Origin: a virus
DNA length: 60,247 nt
IMG/VR virus record: IMGVR_UViG_3300030380_004437
Span: 1 to 60,247 of that record
Reading direction: 5' to 3' (one strand)
How positions within the stretch are numbered: position 1 is the stretch's first letter; each line of letters starts with the position of its first letter. The position numbers were made by a program, and so were the translations under genes. This document shows positions 30,382 through 38,964 of the stretch, in pieces. The notes under the pieces are model-generated. The model was not told the DNA's origin. It saw only the letters and a list, made by a program, of their open reading frames with translations, and did no database searches.

Positions 30382-30711
30382 CTATGCCTCAACTATGTCA
30401 AGTTTTTCCCAGCTGTTCCAGTCAACATCAATAATAGTTCTTTCCTGACCTGTTCCAGGAATATATATTGACGCTCTAATATGTGGAGCAACTTTTTCAC
30501 CTTGAGCATGCTCATGTATCATAAGGGCAGTCATAGGAAACTTAACCTCATTAATATCCATGTGCATTTTTTCTAGCTCTTTAATTAAGAAAGGTTTGAG
30601 TTTAGTTTCATCGAGTTGTCGATTATACTCGTTCTCTCTACCCTTTTTAATTATATTTTGCAGCTGTTTAAAGGTTGCTACTTTACCTTTTAGAGACATC
30701 GCTCTAGCCAT
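30382..30711 (-). CDS. Protein of unknown function (109 aa)
   Basis: Starts MARAMSLKGKVATFKQLQNI. Helical first half, then PMTALMIHEHAQGEKVAPHI with a conserved-looking His pair and a final beta region (RTIIDVDWNSWEKLDIVEA). Ribosome site AGAGGTG. It follows the previous gene with a one-base gap. No family recognised. Confidence 0.6.
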   Translation of the reverse strand: MARAMSLKGKVATFKQLQNIIKKGRENEYNRQLDETKLKPFLIKELEKMHMDINEVKFPMTALMIHEHAQGEKVAPHIRASIYIPGTGQERTIIDVDWNSWEKLDIVEA

Positions 30712-30712
30712 A

Positions 30713-31273
30713 TTACACCTCTTCTGCGTATTTGGATTTTACGTCATACTTTATATCACCTAGTTTTAGATCACTGTGTTTTTCTAACAACTCAGCAACG
30801 GTTAGTTCACCAGTGTAATAAAGTTGTCTGGTTTTATTTTTATCAGATGAAGGAACTTTATCAGTAGCTTTCACCTTACTCTCCATGTTAATGCTTGACA
30901 CACGAACCACTTTCTTCTGCACAGGTTTCCTAAACGTAGGTTTCTTTACTACGTTTGAGTGAAACGCTACAGAGTGTGGGTCAAAGTCAGAGTCATTAGG
31001 CTCTTTAGCCAGTGGTAGAAGTAATTTATAGAGTTTTCTGCATGCGTCTTGTTTATCTTTGTACTTAAACTTTTTCAAGTTATGGCACTCAATAATTTTA
31101 TCTAGATGTTCCACAGTAAACCATGAAGGATAGGCAAATTTATTAGGGTCACCTAATATAAGTGAGCCACCTCTAATTCTACCTGACTTTACACTGTTCA
31201 CACGTACTACTCTTTTGTAAGTATTACTTATTGGTGTATCTAGAACAAATACTATAGCTTCTTCGTCTAACAT
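30713..31273 (-). CDS. Protein with C-terminal IKYDVKSKY module (186 aa)
   Basis: N-terminal part is beta-rich (AIVFVLDTPISNTYKRVVRV), the middle has helix EHLDKIIECHNLKKFKYKD, and a Lys-rich linker precedes the C-terminal ELTVAELLEKHSDLKLGDIKYDVKSKY. This last part matches the C-terminal module of 27252-27569 and 20633-20866. It has a class II promoter. Possibly DNA-binding. Confidence 0.6.
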   Translation of the reverse strand: MLDEEAIVFVLDTPISNTYKRVVRVNSVKSGRIRGGSLILGDPNKFAYPSWFTVEHLDKIIECHNLKKFKYKDKQDACRKLYKLLLPLAKEPNDSDFDPHSVAFHSNVVKKPTFRKPVQKKVVRVSSINMESKVKATDKVPSSDKNKTRQLYYTGELTVAELLEKHSDLKLGDIKYDVKSKYAEEV

Positions 31274-31294
31274 AATTACTTAAAATAAAAGCTA

Positions 31295-31323
31295 AGCATA
31301 TATAACAATAAGTTAAAAGTAAA
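31295..31323 (-). promoter_or_regulatory. Class II promoter before 30713-31273
   Basis: Minus strand TTTACT, 17 bp, TATGCT, about 25 bases before the ATG. Confidence 0.65.
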
Positions 31324-31353
31324 GGATAATGTAAAATTCTTGTTAAAAAAATT

Positions 31354-31644
31354 TTAGTGAAGACTGTCTTCTTCGTCTCTAAAATCAGTTCCGAAATGAT
31401 AACTCAAAGCAAGATCCATTGCGGAATGCATCACCTCTCTTAAATTATCTTCTTCAAATACATGACCACTTGGTACAGTGGTTTCAAAAAAATCTATAGC
31501 TGATTGAACAGCAGCAAATAAAAATGCTGCAGGCACCACGCTATCTGGTGCTTCTATATTTTCTGATATGTGTTTTGACTCTTCGACAAGAAGCCGAGCT
31601 AACTCTTCAGTTAGCTCAGACATCTCGTCGAAAGTCATAGCCAT
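31354..31644 (-). CDS. Acidic helical protein (96 aa)
   Basis: Starts MAMTFDEMSELTEELARLLV, with helices PAAFLFAAVQSAIDFFETT and an acidic end. The ATG overlaps the stop of the DUF932 gene (TAATG). No family recognised. Possibly a partner of the DUF932 protein. Confidence 0.6.
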   Translation of the reverse strand: MAMTFDEMSELTEELARLLVEESKHISENIEAPDSVVPAAFLFAAVQSAIDFFETTVPSGHVFEEDNLREVMHSAMDLALSYHFGTDFRDEEDSLH

Positions 31645-32672
31645 TATGCAGCTTTGGCATACTCCAGAGCTTTTGATATAGCTTTCTGCTTAAGTGATGC
31701 ACGACTACCAAACCACGCATTATGTAATGCTGCGTCTCTGTCATGACCCCACTTATGATCAACTATAAAAGTGACAGCATTAGCAGCACCCCACCAAGTA
31801 CCCTTAGAGGACTTGAGGTTAGCTCCTGGCTGTTCTTCTAAAGCTTGATGTACCATTGCTGGTACACGCTTAAACTCATCAACCATTGATTGACGTGTTG
31901 CTATAGCTTTTATATCACTCATTTGCTCCATATTCTTTTGCTGTTCCAATAATTCTGGTTGAAATAGCTCAGATATATATGATACTACATTTTGTGACGT
32001 ATAGTTCTTAGAACTTAAGAACTCGGCAGACTCTTTAAAGTCTTTCATACGATCACCAGCGATACCTAGTGCTTCCTCTGCAGACTTAAATACATCCGCA
32101 TCAAGAGCCGTTAAATGAGGCATCTTAAATGAAGGTCTAGTCTTATCTGCTAAAGCATAGGTAAGAGTGTTGTTACAAACTACCCTAATAGGTGTAAACC
32201 TAATCTCGTTAGCTTTGCCCCACTTATGAGATACAGAAACTAGTAAATAACCTAGTACTCTGTCATCTCCAGGAAGCGTAAAACCATCATTGATTTTAGC
32301 TAAGCCCCAGACTTGTTCACCACCTTTTAAGGCACCAGCTGTATCCATCGACATATCGCCTACGCTAGTAAATTTCTCAAAAAATTTAAAAGCGTCAGCA
32401 TTTTGTGACGGTACAAACTTTGGACCACAAGGACCAAAGGTTTTGTTATCACTATCTCTTACTAGAACGTAATAATCATTAACAGGTATAACCTCTTTAC
32501 TATTATCTACGCTTGGCTCAGAGTGTGTGAATAAATGCCTTTTACTTACTGTCCAATCAAGTCCAGCAGCAACAAGCATTTCATCAGGGGTAAGGTTATC
32601 TTCAACCTTAACACCTAATCCGTGCCAGGGAACTTCCCCAGCATAAGCCATTGTTTCTACGGCATGTGCCAT
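31644..32672 (-). CDS. DUF932 protein (phage/plasmid-type)
   Basis: 342 residues with the family start MAHAVETMAYAGEVPWHGLG, then PDEMLVAAGLDWTVSKR, VLGYLLVSVSHKWGKANEIR and IRVVCNNTLTYAL. These match the DUF932/TIGR03299 family found on phages and plasmids. Its biochemical role is unknown. The beta-rich domain and its place near replication genes hint at a DNA-related function. Strong ribosome site (AAAGGAGG). Confidence 0.9.
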   Translation of the reverse strand: MAHAVETMAYAGEVPWHGLGVKVEDNLTPDEMLVAAGLDWTVSKRHLFTHSEPSVDNSKEVIPVNDYYVLVRDSDNKTFGPCGPKFVPSQNADAFKFFEKFTSVGDMSMDTAGALKGGEQVWGLAKINDGFTLPGDDRVLGYLLVSVSHKWGKANEIRFTPIRVVCNNTLTYALADKTRPSFKMPHLTALDADVFKSAEEALGIAGDRMKDFKESAEFLSSKNYTSQNVVSYISELFQPELLEQQKNMEQMSDIKAIATRQSMVDEFKRVPAMVHQALEEQPGANLKSSKGTWWGAANAVTFIVDHKWGHDRDAALHNAWFGSRASLKQKAISKALEYAKAA

Positions 32673-32724
32673 AATTACCTCCTTTTAATAAAAGTTAAAA
32701 GTTAGGGGTACTATAAGCTAATGA

Positions 32725-33132
32725 CTACGAGATAATAGCATGTTCTTTAAGAACATTAACAAGTAGATCAAGCCAATGATCAAAAGTCATCACACATTTT
32801 ATGTCAGAATTTTTATACTTATTATTAATATAATTAATAGGTACAACGACTCTTATAGGTTGTCTATCAAACTTATATATAAGTATAGGTATTTGATCGT
32901 CAGCAGATTTTAAAACTTGATTCCACCATGCATCTTTATACCAACTACCTTCTCTATATCTTTTACATTCAATAACGTGTAGAGGAATAGTTAAATCGCC
33001 TTTGTCTTTTTCTTGATACTGTTCAAGGTTTCTTTTACAAACATAATCAATGTTATGCTCACTAAGGAAAGCGTTAAGTTTCTTAGCAATATCACGTTCA
33101 AATGATGCCCCTTTATTCCTTACATTGATCAT
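32725..33132 (-). CDS. PD-(D/E)XK nuclease, Holliday resolvase-like
   Basis: 135 residues. NKGASFERDIAKKLN supplies the first acidic residue (Glu in FERD), KGDLTIP the Asp, and LHVIECKRY the E-x-K pair of the nuclease core. This is the arrangement of Hjc-like resolvases and related phage endonucleases. It could resolve branched replication intermediates before packaging, or degrade host DNA. It overlaps the next upstream gene by 20 bases. Confidence 0.75.
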   Translation of the reverse strand: MINVRNKGASFERDIAKKLNAFLSEHNIDYVCKRNLEQYQEKDKGDLTIPLHVIECKRYREGSWYKDAWWNQVLKSADDQIPILIYKFDRQPIRVVVPINYINNKYKNSDIKCVMTFDHWLDLLVNVLKEHAIIS

Positions 33133-33355
33133 CTATCACCTCTATATCTGCTGTAGTTTCTATCACAACTCTAGCACCACAGGGCAGGATGGGTTTATCA
33201 TTACCCCCATACCTGACTGTGCTTTCCCCTAAAATTTTAACTGCGTGACAGTAAGTATTGTTCTTTCCTTCTTTTATAGTAATGACTGGCTCGTCAGTGC
33301 CGTGTTTCAAATTAGCTTTTATTTTGTGTTGATTCACGTGAATGTATTTCTTCAT
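33113..33355 (-). CDS. Conserved small protein of unknown function (80 aa)
   Basis: Starts MKKYIHVNQHKIKANLKHGT. The centre CHAVKILGESTVRYGGNDKP ILPCGARV is of a type I associate with small marine phage proteins next to nucleases. Two Cys are present. It overlaps its upstream neighbour by 44 bases and downstream one by 20. Function unknown. Confidence 0.65.
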   Translation of the reverse strand: MKKYIHVNQHKIKANLKHGTDEPVITIKEGKNNTYCHAVKILGESTVRYGGNDKPILPCGARVVIETTADIEVIDDQCKE

Positions 33356-33578
33356 CTTGTATCATATCTCTCTTTTGTCTGGGCGTGTAACCTAAAGCCC
33401 AGCAATTTATTACTATAAGTTTTTTCTTTGTGTCTGAATAACTGTTCCAATCTCTTATTTCTTCTTCCGTACGACCACAACCTTTACATATACGAGTACC
33501 AAATTGAGTCACTGAACAAGTACCCACACATGGAGAACTAGACAAGCTTGTTGTTCGATGTAGAGATCTCTGAACCAT
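33312..33578 (-). CDS. DUF1289-type Cys-rich protein
   Basis: 88 residues. The core SSPCVGTCSVTQFGTRICKG then CGRTEEEIRDW matches DUF1289, a family of small proteins with four conserved Cys (Cys-x3-Cys ... Cys-x2-Cys) thought to bind metal or an iron-sulphur cluster. The domain begins about 15 residues in. The N-terminal part overlaps the previous gene by 41 bases. Confidence 0.8.
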   Translation of the reverse strand: MVQRSLHRTTSLSSSPCVGTCSVTQFGTRICKGCGRTEEEIRDWNSYSDTKKKLIVINCWALGYTPRQKRDMIQDEEIHSRESTQNKS

Positions 33579-33858
33579 TTTTACTTTTTATGAGTCGTAT
33601 ACCATTTTCCCTGAGCCATCCTCTCAATACATCATTATGTATATCTGGATATCTTTCTTTGACTTTTTTGCAGACCTCATTATATACTCTTAAACCCTTG
33701 TAGTAATCACTATGTCCTAACCTGCACATACGAATTATTTGCCATACCCTCTGTTTTGTAATTTTATATTTCATACCTATCTCCTCTAAAGTAGCATCAG
33801 AATTTTTGTATATCATATAGATATTGAAGTACATTCTTTTTTTATCTTGCCGTTTCAT
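33538..33858 (-). CDS. HTH protein resembling sigma-70 region 4
   Basis: 106 residues. ATLEEIGMKYKITKQRVWQIIR at residues about 18-39 is a helix-turn-helix of the sigma region 4 kind (EIG-x-x-x-x-x-(S/T)-x-x-R-V-x-Q-I). The region 2 domain is missing, so it is not a full sigma factor. It may bind promoters or the host RNA polymerase flap. It overlaps the cytidylyltransferase-like gene by 17 bases. Confidence 0.7.
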   Translation of the reverse strand: MKRQDKKRMYFNIYMIYKNSDATLEEIGMKYKITKQRVWQIIRMCRLGHSDYYKGLRVYNEVCKKVKERYPDIHNDVLRGWLRENGIRLIKSKNGSEISTSNNKLV

Positions 33859-34264
33859 TTGTTATGTTCTCCCTCAAAGAAGTGCTAGAAAATTCATGTT
33901 GTCTAGAGTTATAATAAATTTCTTTATTAGAGCATGAGTTATTAAACTCTGTCCAACCAGTAAATGCTTTTCCTTTATATTCCTCCCCTATTATTCTTAT
34001 ATCCCACCTTACCATATTCAGTAGGTTCAATAAATCTTGCTCTGTTTCATAACAAATTATTTCGTCCACATATCTACAACCTTTTAATTGTATTTGTCTT
34101 TCTATCAAACTTTGCACAGGTTTATTTTTATTTGATCTTTCTACGCTAGGGTCAGTGTGTAGTCCTACAATTAAATAGTCACAGACACCTTTAGCTTCTT
34201 CTAACATAGCAACATGTCCTGCGTGCAATAAATCAAAAGCACTAAATGTTATACCTATCTTCAT
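33842..34264 (-). CDS. Cytidylyltransferase-like nucleotidyltransferase
   Basis: 140 residues with the HxGH phrase (LLHAGHVAML, residues 12-21), CDYLIVGLHTDPS, and the C-terminal SSTSLRENI equivalent to the ISST-x-(L/I)R motif. This is the TagD/glycerol-3-phosphate cytidylyltransferase fold. It may make a CDP-activated group. Because it lies in the same operon as the hypermodification genes it could supply a precursor, but that link is inference. Confidence 0.8.
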   Translation of the reverse strand: MKIGITFSAFDLLHAGHVAMLEEAKGVCDYLIVGLHTDPSVERSNKNKPVQSLIERQIQLKGCRYVDEIICYETEQDLLNLLNMVRWDIRIIGEEYKGKAFTGWTEFNNSCSNKEIYYNSRQHEFSSTSLRENITNETAR

Positions 34265-36132
34265 TTAAAATAATCTTTATAATTTTCTATCTCTCCCCAG
34301 CTCTTACCTATCTCAGCATCTACTTTATTAGGTACATTGATTTTTACACAGTCTCTCATAACCTCTATGACTTTTTCACATTCCTGTTTATCTTTAACAG
34401 ATATATTTAACTCGTCATGCACTTGAGTATGTGCGAGTATGCCTTCTTTGTGTAAATCTAACATAGCTTTTTTAGTCATGTCTGCTGCTGACCCTTGTAT
34501 AAGTCGATTCATAGCTTTATATGTAAAAGCCCTTTTAAGCCCTTTTCCATACGTTTCGAGGGCTTTTTCGTAGGGGTAAGGGGTATCCCTATACGACATA
34601 GGTTCGTAAAGGTTAAAGCGACACTTACGTCCTAGGATAGTCTTTATATAACCCCTATTTGACCCTAACCTAGCACAAGTATCTCGTAGACCACGGATAA
34701 AAGGTACTCGTTCATGATACTGATCAAATAGTATTTGACCCTCTTCTTCACTAATACCTAATTGACGTATGAGTTTATCTTTACCCATACCATAACTCAA
34801 ACCTAGATTTATATTCTTAGCTTCCTTACGACTTATATTAGCCATGTCTGCTACTATCTGATGAAAGTCTGCATCATCTGTGTAAGCATCTGCTGCCTCT
34901 TGTGCACCCTCTTGTTTAGTAAGTAGCGAGTAATGTACTGTAAGTCTAGGCTCTTGTTGAGAGTAATCAAAACAACCCCAGTGACAGTCTTCTTCTGGTA
35001 TAAATAAACTTCTTATCAAACTACCTATTTCTGGATCACGAGCTGGTACTTGTTGTAGGTTAGGATTGCTACAACTAAACCTTCCTGTGACTGTACCTCC
35101 ATCATCTGACCTTAAGGGGTGTAGTTCTCCATGTATTCTACCGTCTACCTCATGGTCTAAAATCATTTTATCTATAAAAGTAGTTCTAGCTTTATTGAAT
35201 TTTCTAGCCCTAGCTATCGCTAATGGTAATTTATGGTCATGTGCCTCTAGCCAAGCAGAAGTAAAACTCGGTGCATTTAGTTTTGGTGATCTAGGATAAT
35301 CTAAACCAGCTCTATCAAATACTTGTGCGACTGATGCTGCTGCCCATAAGTCAGGGGTAATACCATACCAATTTTTTATTTGACTTAATATCTTTTGTTC
35401 TTTACTCTTTAACTCCTGACTAACTCTATCAGCTTTATCTAAATCGACTCTTACACCACGTCTCCTCATCTCTATAAGTACCCTTATTAAAGATGATTCT
35501 AGTTTATATATTTCACTAACCTCTTCTTCTTTTATTTTTTCTTTTAAATTTTGCCATAACCTGTAGGTAAGGTCAGCGTCTTGCTCACCATACATGCCAA
35601 CATATTTAGGCTCTAATTTATACATCTCTGATTTAGGGTTTAGCCCAAATGCTTCTGCTGCCTCTGTTAAAAGTTTTTCATCTTTTAATTCACCCATAAA
35701 CCTTTCGCCTAAACTATTGAGAGAGTATCTCCTTTCATTTTCATTTAATAAAGGTGCAGCAATCATAGTGTCTTGTACAGTACCATTAACAGTAAAGCCC
35801 TCATAAGTAAGCCACCCTAAATCATACTGTGCGTTATGAAATACTTTATCGTTGTCATGCTCTAACTGTTTAGCTAACCATTTATAAACTACTCCTCTAT
35901 CTAGATTAGCCCCATAATGATGAGCCACAGGGAAATAACCTTTCCAACCTTCTGTAGCTATACCTACTCCAATTATTTCTCCTTGCTTACAAGCCCAGCT
36001 CGGACCATGAGTCATGAGTAATGGGTCTCTAGTTTCTAAATCAATAGCTATCTCTTTAGCTTGTGTTAAATCAGGGAAACTATCTGGGGGTGTCCAGTCG
36101 GACTCAGGTGGAAAGAAACTTTTTTGATCCAT
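34261..36132 (-). CDS. polA: DNA polymerase, family A
   Basis: 623 residues. The 3'-5' exonuclease carries DLE at 31-33, HNAQYD with Asp104 and YGEQDAD at 181-187. The polymerase has TGRFSCSNPNLQQVPARD, motif A DYSQQE with Asp389, the O-helix RKEAKNINLGLSYGMG and motif C VHDE at 571-574. At the site equal to E. coli Phe762 it has Leu443, the Leu762 type found in many marine phages. There is no N-terminal 5'-3' exonuclease. It follows the MazG-like gene with a one-base overlap. Confidence 0.97.
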   Translation of the reverse strand: MDQKSFFPPESDWTPPDSFPDLTQAKEIAIDLETRDPLLMTHGPSWACKQGEIIGVGIATEGWKGYFPVAHHYGANLDRGVVYKWLAKQLEHDNDKVFHNAQYDLGWLTYEGFTVNGTVQDTMIAAPLLNENERRYSLNSLGERFMGELKDEKLLTEAAEAFGLNPKSEMYKLEPKYVGMYGEQDADLTYRLWQNLKEKIKEEEVSEIYKLESSLIRVLIEMRRRGVRVDLDKADRVSQELKSKEQKILSQIKNWYGITPDLWAAASVAQVFDRAGLDYPRSPKLNAPSFTSAWLEAHDHKLPLAIARARKFNKARTTFIDKMILDHEVDGRIHGELHPLRSDDGGTVTGRFSCSNPNLQQVPARDPEIGSLIRSLFIPEEDCHWGCFDYSQQEPRLTVHYSLLTKQEGAQEAADAYTDDADFHQIVADMANISRKEAKNINLGLSYGMGKDKLIRQLGISEEEGQILFDQYHERVPFIRGLRDTCARLGSNRGYIKTILGRKCRFNLYEPMSYRDTPYPYEKALETYGKGLKRAFTYKAMNRLIQGSAADMTKKAMLDLHKEGILAHTQVHDELNISVKDKQECEKVIEVMRDCVKINVPNKVDAEIGKSWGEIENYKDYFK

Positions 36133-36437
36133 TACTTACCGATATACTCTTTTCGGTTAGTCATGTGACCTTCTACTAATAACAAGTATCTCCTTAAATC
36201 CTGTATATCATCTAATATACCTGTAGAACTAGGGTCATCTGCTATAGTTTTAAATATGTCGTAGCCGTTCTTTTTACATTGATTTTCTATCCTATCAAAT
36301 TTTCTAGCTAACATCATAAATGCACCAACACCACCACGAGAACGCCAACTATCACCATAACTTATTTGGGCTTCCTCTAGCTTTTCTACATCAGTGTGTG
36401 CTAGTAGTTTTATTAAATTAAAATTAGATCCACTCAT
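36132..36437 (-). CDS. MazG-like / Nmad1-type helical protein
   Basis: 101 residues, all helical: YGDSWRSRGGVGAFMMLARK then FDRIENQCKKNGYD and GILDDIQDLRRYLLLVEGHM. The order (YG-x-SW, LARKFDRIEN, DDIxDLxxYxxL) resembles the MazG-like nucleotide pyrophosphatase fold and the Nmad1 (nucleotide modification associated) domain. It lies between PolA and the modification genes, so it may remove unmodified or unwanted dNTPs. Catalytic proof is lacking. Confidence 0.65.
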   Translation of the reverse strand: MSGSNFNLIKLLAHTDVEKLEEAQISYGDSWRSRGGVGAFMMLARKFDRIENQCKKNGYDIFKTIADDPSSTGILDDIQDLRRYLLLVEGHMTNRKEYIGK

Positions 36438-36439
36438 AA

Positions 36440-37126
36440 TTAATACTCCTCATATTTTTCTCTGCACATATTCTGCTTACCGAAATAACACCACTTACAC
36501 TTCCACTTAGAAGGTTTAGCAGGAAACTCTGTAGCTTCTGTCATTTCTACAGCTCTTATGTGTATTTTATCTCTTTTGATATTTATACTCTCTTGAGTAT
36601 AAATGTATCTATCTATCTTACCATGATCTAAATACCACATTTCCGTGATAATTTTTTCTAACTCAGGGTATCTCTTTAAAGCTATTCCTCCATATAATTC
36701 ACATTGTTCTTTATGTGCATCTTGATTACCTTCATATCTACCTGTTTTAAAATCAATGACTCTAGCTTCTGTTGAGTTTCCTTCGTCATAGACGAAAGCA
36801 TCTACTTTAGCCCTGCCCCAAGTATCATTATCAAACCAACCTGTTTGATCCCAATCTTTAGTTATAGCCCAGTCACTCTCACATGTTACCTGACCATATT
36901 CATGTAGTTCTTTTAATTTTACAAACGCTTCTTCAAACTCTTTGAGTTCTTTAGGTAGTTCATCAAACCTACCACGAATATATTCCTCGCATAATTTATG
37001 CATATCTTTACCACGATCCATGGCAGGACTTCCAGGCTCTTTCATTTTCTTTATAAATTTAAACTCAGCTTGTTTAGGACACTTCTCGTAACAACTAAGA
37101 CGACTATACGACCATTGACCAATCAT
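36440..37126 (-). CDS. Cas4/RecB-like PD-(D/E)XK nuclease with Fe-S cluster
   Basis: 228 residues. WSYSRLSCYEKCPKQAEFKF at the start, RGKDMHKLCEEYI, then Asp-x-K in VIDFKTGRYEG, and a C-terminal KCKWCYFGKQNMC. The one N-terminal and three C-terminal Cys fit the 4Fe-4S site of Cas4, AddB and related exonucleases. It could process DNA ends in replication or recombination. It lies after the thymidylate synthase-like gene with a 12-base gap. Confidence 0.85.
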   Translation of the reverse strand: MIGQWSYSRLSCYEKCPKQAEFKFIKKMKEPGSPAMDRGKDMHKLCEEYIRGRFDELPKELKEFEEAFVKLKELHEYGQVTCESDWAITKDWDQTGWFDNDTWGRAKVDAFVYDEGNSTEARVIDFKTGRYEGNQDAHKEQCELYGGIALKRYPELEKIITEMWYLDHGKIDRYIYTQESINIKRDKIHIRAVEMTEATEFPAKPSKWKCKWCYFGKQNMCREKYEEY

Positions 37127-37138
37127 AGATTCTCCTAT

Positions 37139-38188
37139 TTATTTTATTCTTCTAGATAGCCATCTAAAGCAAGCTTCCATCCAATCATCAGCTTTACAAT
37201 GTTGTATTTCTATAAGTGCTTCTTCCTTACTCTCCTCTTTAGAGAGATACCAAGCATCTTGTATAGGTACTGCGACGTCAGTGAAAAATGGATCTTTGAA
37301 TTCCATTTGCTGAAAAGGTTTTCTAGTAAAAAACATAATTAAGTCTGCTTCCCAATCACGAAAGTCTACACTTACCATTGGATAGGGATTTACTTCATCT
37401 AGTTTATACGGATTGTGATTAATTAATAGCTTTATTGTGTAATAATCAAAAGAGTCTATTTGTAGTAATTTTTCTCTCATAGGCTCATATACATTTAAGT
37501 ACGCATGATAATTATTACTCACTTGATAATACTTACCCATTCTTATACCTGTTGCTGCAGCTACGAACTCATGTAACATTGACATGTGTACCACGTTTGC
37601 TCCATATGCACCCCAGATAATATCATTTGACCTATTTGATACTGTCATATCGAGACGAGGACTGTAGCCGTCTATGTGTACAGTTTTAAAGTATATAGTC
37701 GTATTACAGGGTACGTCAGCTCCATCTCGCCCTAAATCGCCCACAGCGTCCCACATTTGTAGGACACAGCGTCTATCGTAAGGGTCGTGTTTAAGTCTAT
37801 CAATAATAATTCTTACTTGGTCTTTACCAGCAAAATCTTTAAATATAGGGTCTTTGAAATAACTTCTCCATCTCCAGCCATACGCTCCCCACAATGTTTC
37901 ACCATCATCACTATATCTACTCATACCTTTATTGTAGTACTCCATGGTAGCTAAGTCATTAAAACCAGCCAGCATCCATAAACCTTCCATAAAATGGAAA
38001 AAGGGGTTAGCGTCTCTATCTGGGTCAAATAAAACTCTCTCGCTAGGGTTAGCATAAACTGTAGTAACTGGTTCTTCTACAGTGATGACTTTACCGTTTC
38101 TAGTATTTTCTATATGACCATTCGAGTCAAGTAAATCCATACCTCTTAAAAAGGCATCGTTTACATTTCTACAGTTTAATGTGTGCAT
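37139..38188 (-). CDS. Thymidylate synthase-family enzyme, probable dUMP hydroxymethylase
   Basis: 349 residues. The catalytic Cys is Cys161 (VPCNTT), phosphate-binding Arg are at 139-140 (DRRCV), and the SNRSND phrase at 184-189 leads to WGAYGANVVH with Asn198, the uracil-recognising residue, then NNYHAYLN with His228 and Tyr230. Asn rather than Asp favours dUMP over dCMP as substrate. The usual C-terminal closing residues of thymidylate synthase are absent. Next to a 5-hydroxymethyl-dU kinase-like gene, dUMP hydroxymethylase is the better guess, but plain thymidylate synthase cannot be excluded. Confidence 0.8.
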   Translation of the reverse strand: MHTLNCRNVNDAFLRGMDLLDSNGHIENTRNGKVITVEEPVTTVYANPSERVLFDPDRDANPFFHFMEGLWMLAGFNDLATMEYYNKGMSRYSDDGETLWGAYGWRWRSYFKDPIFKDFAGKDQVRIIIDRLKHDPYDRRCVLQMWDAVGDLGRDGADVPCNTTIYFKTVHIDGYSPRLDMTVSNRSNDIIWGAYGANVVHMSMLHEFVAAATGIRMGKYYQVSNNYHAYLNVYEPMREKLLQIDSFDYYTIKLLINHNPYKLDEVNPYPMVSVDFRDWEADLIMFFTRKPFQQMEFKDPFFTDVAVPIQDAWYLSKEESKEEALIEIQHCKADDWMEACFRWLSRRIK

Positions 38189-38964
38189 TATTCTCCTATT
38201 CCTTCTTTATATGCTTTTTTCCAACCTATGATTACATCCTTACGAGGTAATCCGTTCCAAGCAGTTTTAGTTTGTTTCTCTACTACCTTAACGCATGTAG
38301 GGTGTAAAGAGTGTAATCTTTCAGCACCTTCATTATGAACATCAATAGTTCTCCACTCACTACAACCACCGTCAGCGTTAGATGATTTTTGACCTTGTGC
38401 ATAATAAAAACTTACCTTACATGCTTTACCTTTTCTCAATAGTTGTAAAGCTATATCAAAATCTTCCATTACCCTAGTCCTGCCCCACTCTATGTCATCA
38501 GGAAACTCGTTTAAGTTATAAGCGAGTACTCTCATGTATCGAGTATTTTCTACAGATAAATCTTCTACCCTATTATTACCTTCCCTAGCACTTACACCCA
38601 CGTGGGCATAACCTTGACTAAGCCACTCGTCTAATAAACCAAACATAGCAGGATACTCATCTGACTCTAAGTATCGTAAGTGCCAGTCGGTAGGGCTTTT
38701 ACGAATGTAAAAACGTAAATCATCATCTAGCATAACTATATGGGGGTCATCACTATGCTCTATAATATATTTTCGTTTAGCCCCTATGCCTATACAGTCC
38801 TCTGGGACTACCATTTTAGGTGTGTTTTGATATTTAGTGTACAGGTGTTGCTCATCATGATCAATAACTAATGTTACATCACCATTAGCTTGCATCCATT
38901 GGGGAAACCATTTTAAAGTTTCTTGATTAGTGGGTCTACCACGAGTAGGAATATATATTTTCAT
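38188..38964 (-). CDS. GT-A glycosyltransferase, TAGT-like
   Basis: 258 residues. It starts MKIYIPTRGRPTNQETLKWF, has VTLVIDHDEQHLY, CIGIGAKRKYIIEH and the Asp triad IVMLDDDLRF (80-82), the metal-binding site of GT-A enzymes. The IYIPTRGR start and DDD match the TET-associated glycosyltransferases found near DNA base-modification genes. Later VMEDFDIALQLLRKG is the second acidic site. It lies between the kinase-like and hydroxymethylase-like genes. Its likely substrate is a hydroxymethylated base in DNA, by inference. Confidence 0.75.
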   Translation of the reverse strand: MKIYIPTRGRPTNQETLKWFPQWMQANGDVTLVIDHDEQHLYTKYQNTPKMVVPEDCIGIGAKRKYIIEHSDDPHIVMLDDDLRFYIRKSPTDWHLRYLESDEYPAMFGLLDEWLSQGYAHVGVSAREGNNRVEDLSVENTRYMRVLAYNLNEFPDDIEWGRTRVMEDFDIALQLLRKGKACKVSFYYAQGQKSSNADGGCSEWRTIDVHNEGAERLHSLHPTCVKVVEKQTKTAWNGLPRKDVIIGWKKAYKEGIGE

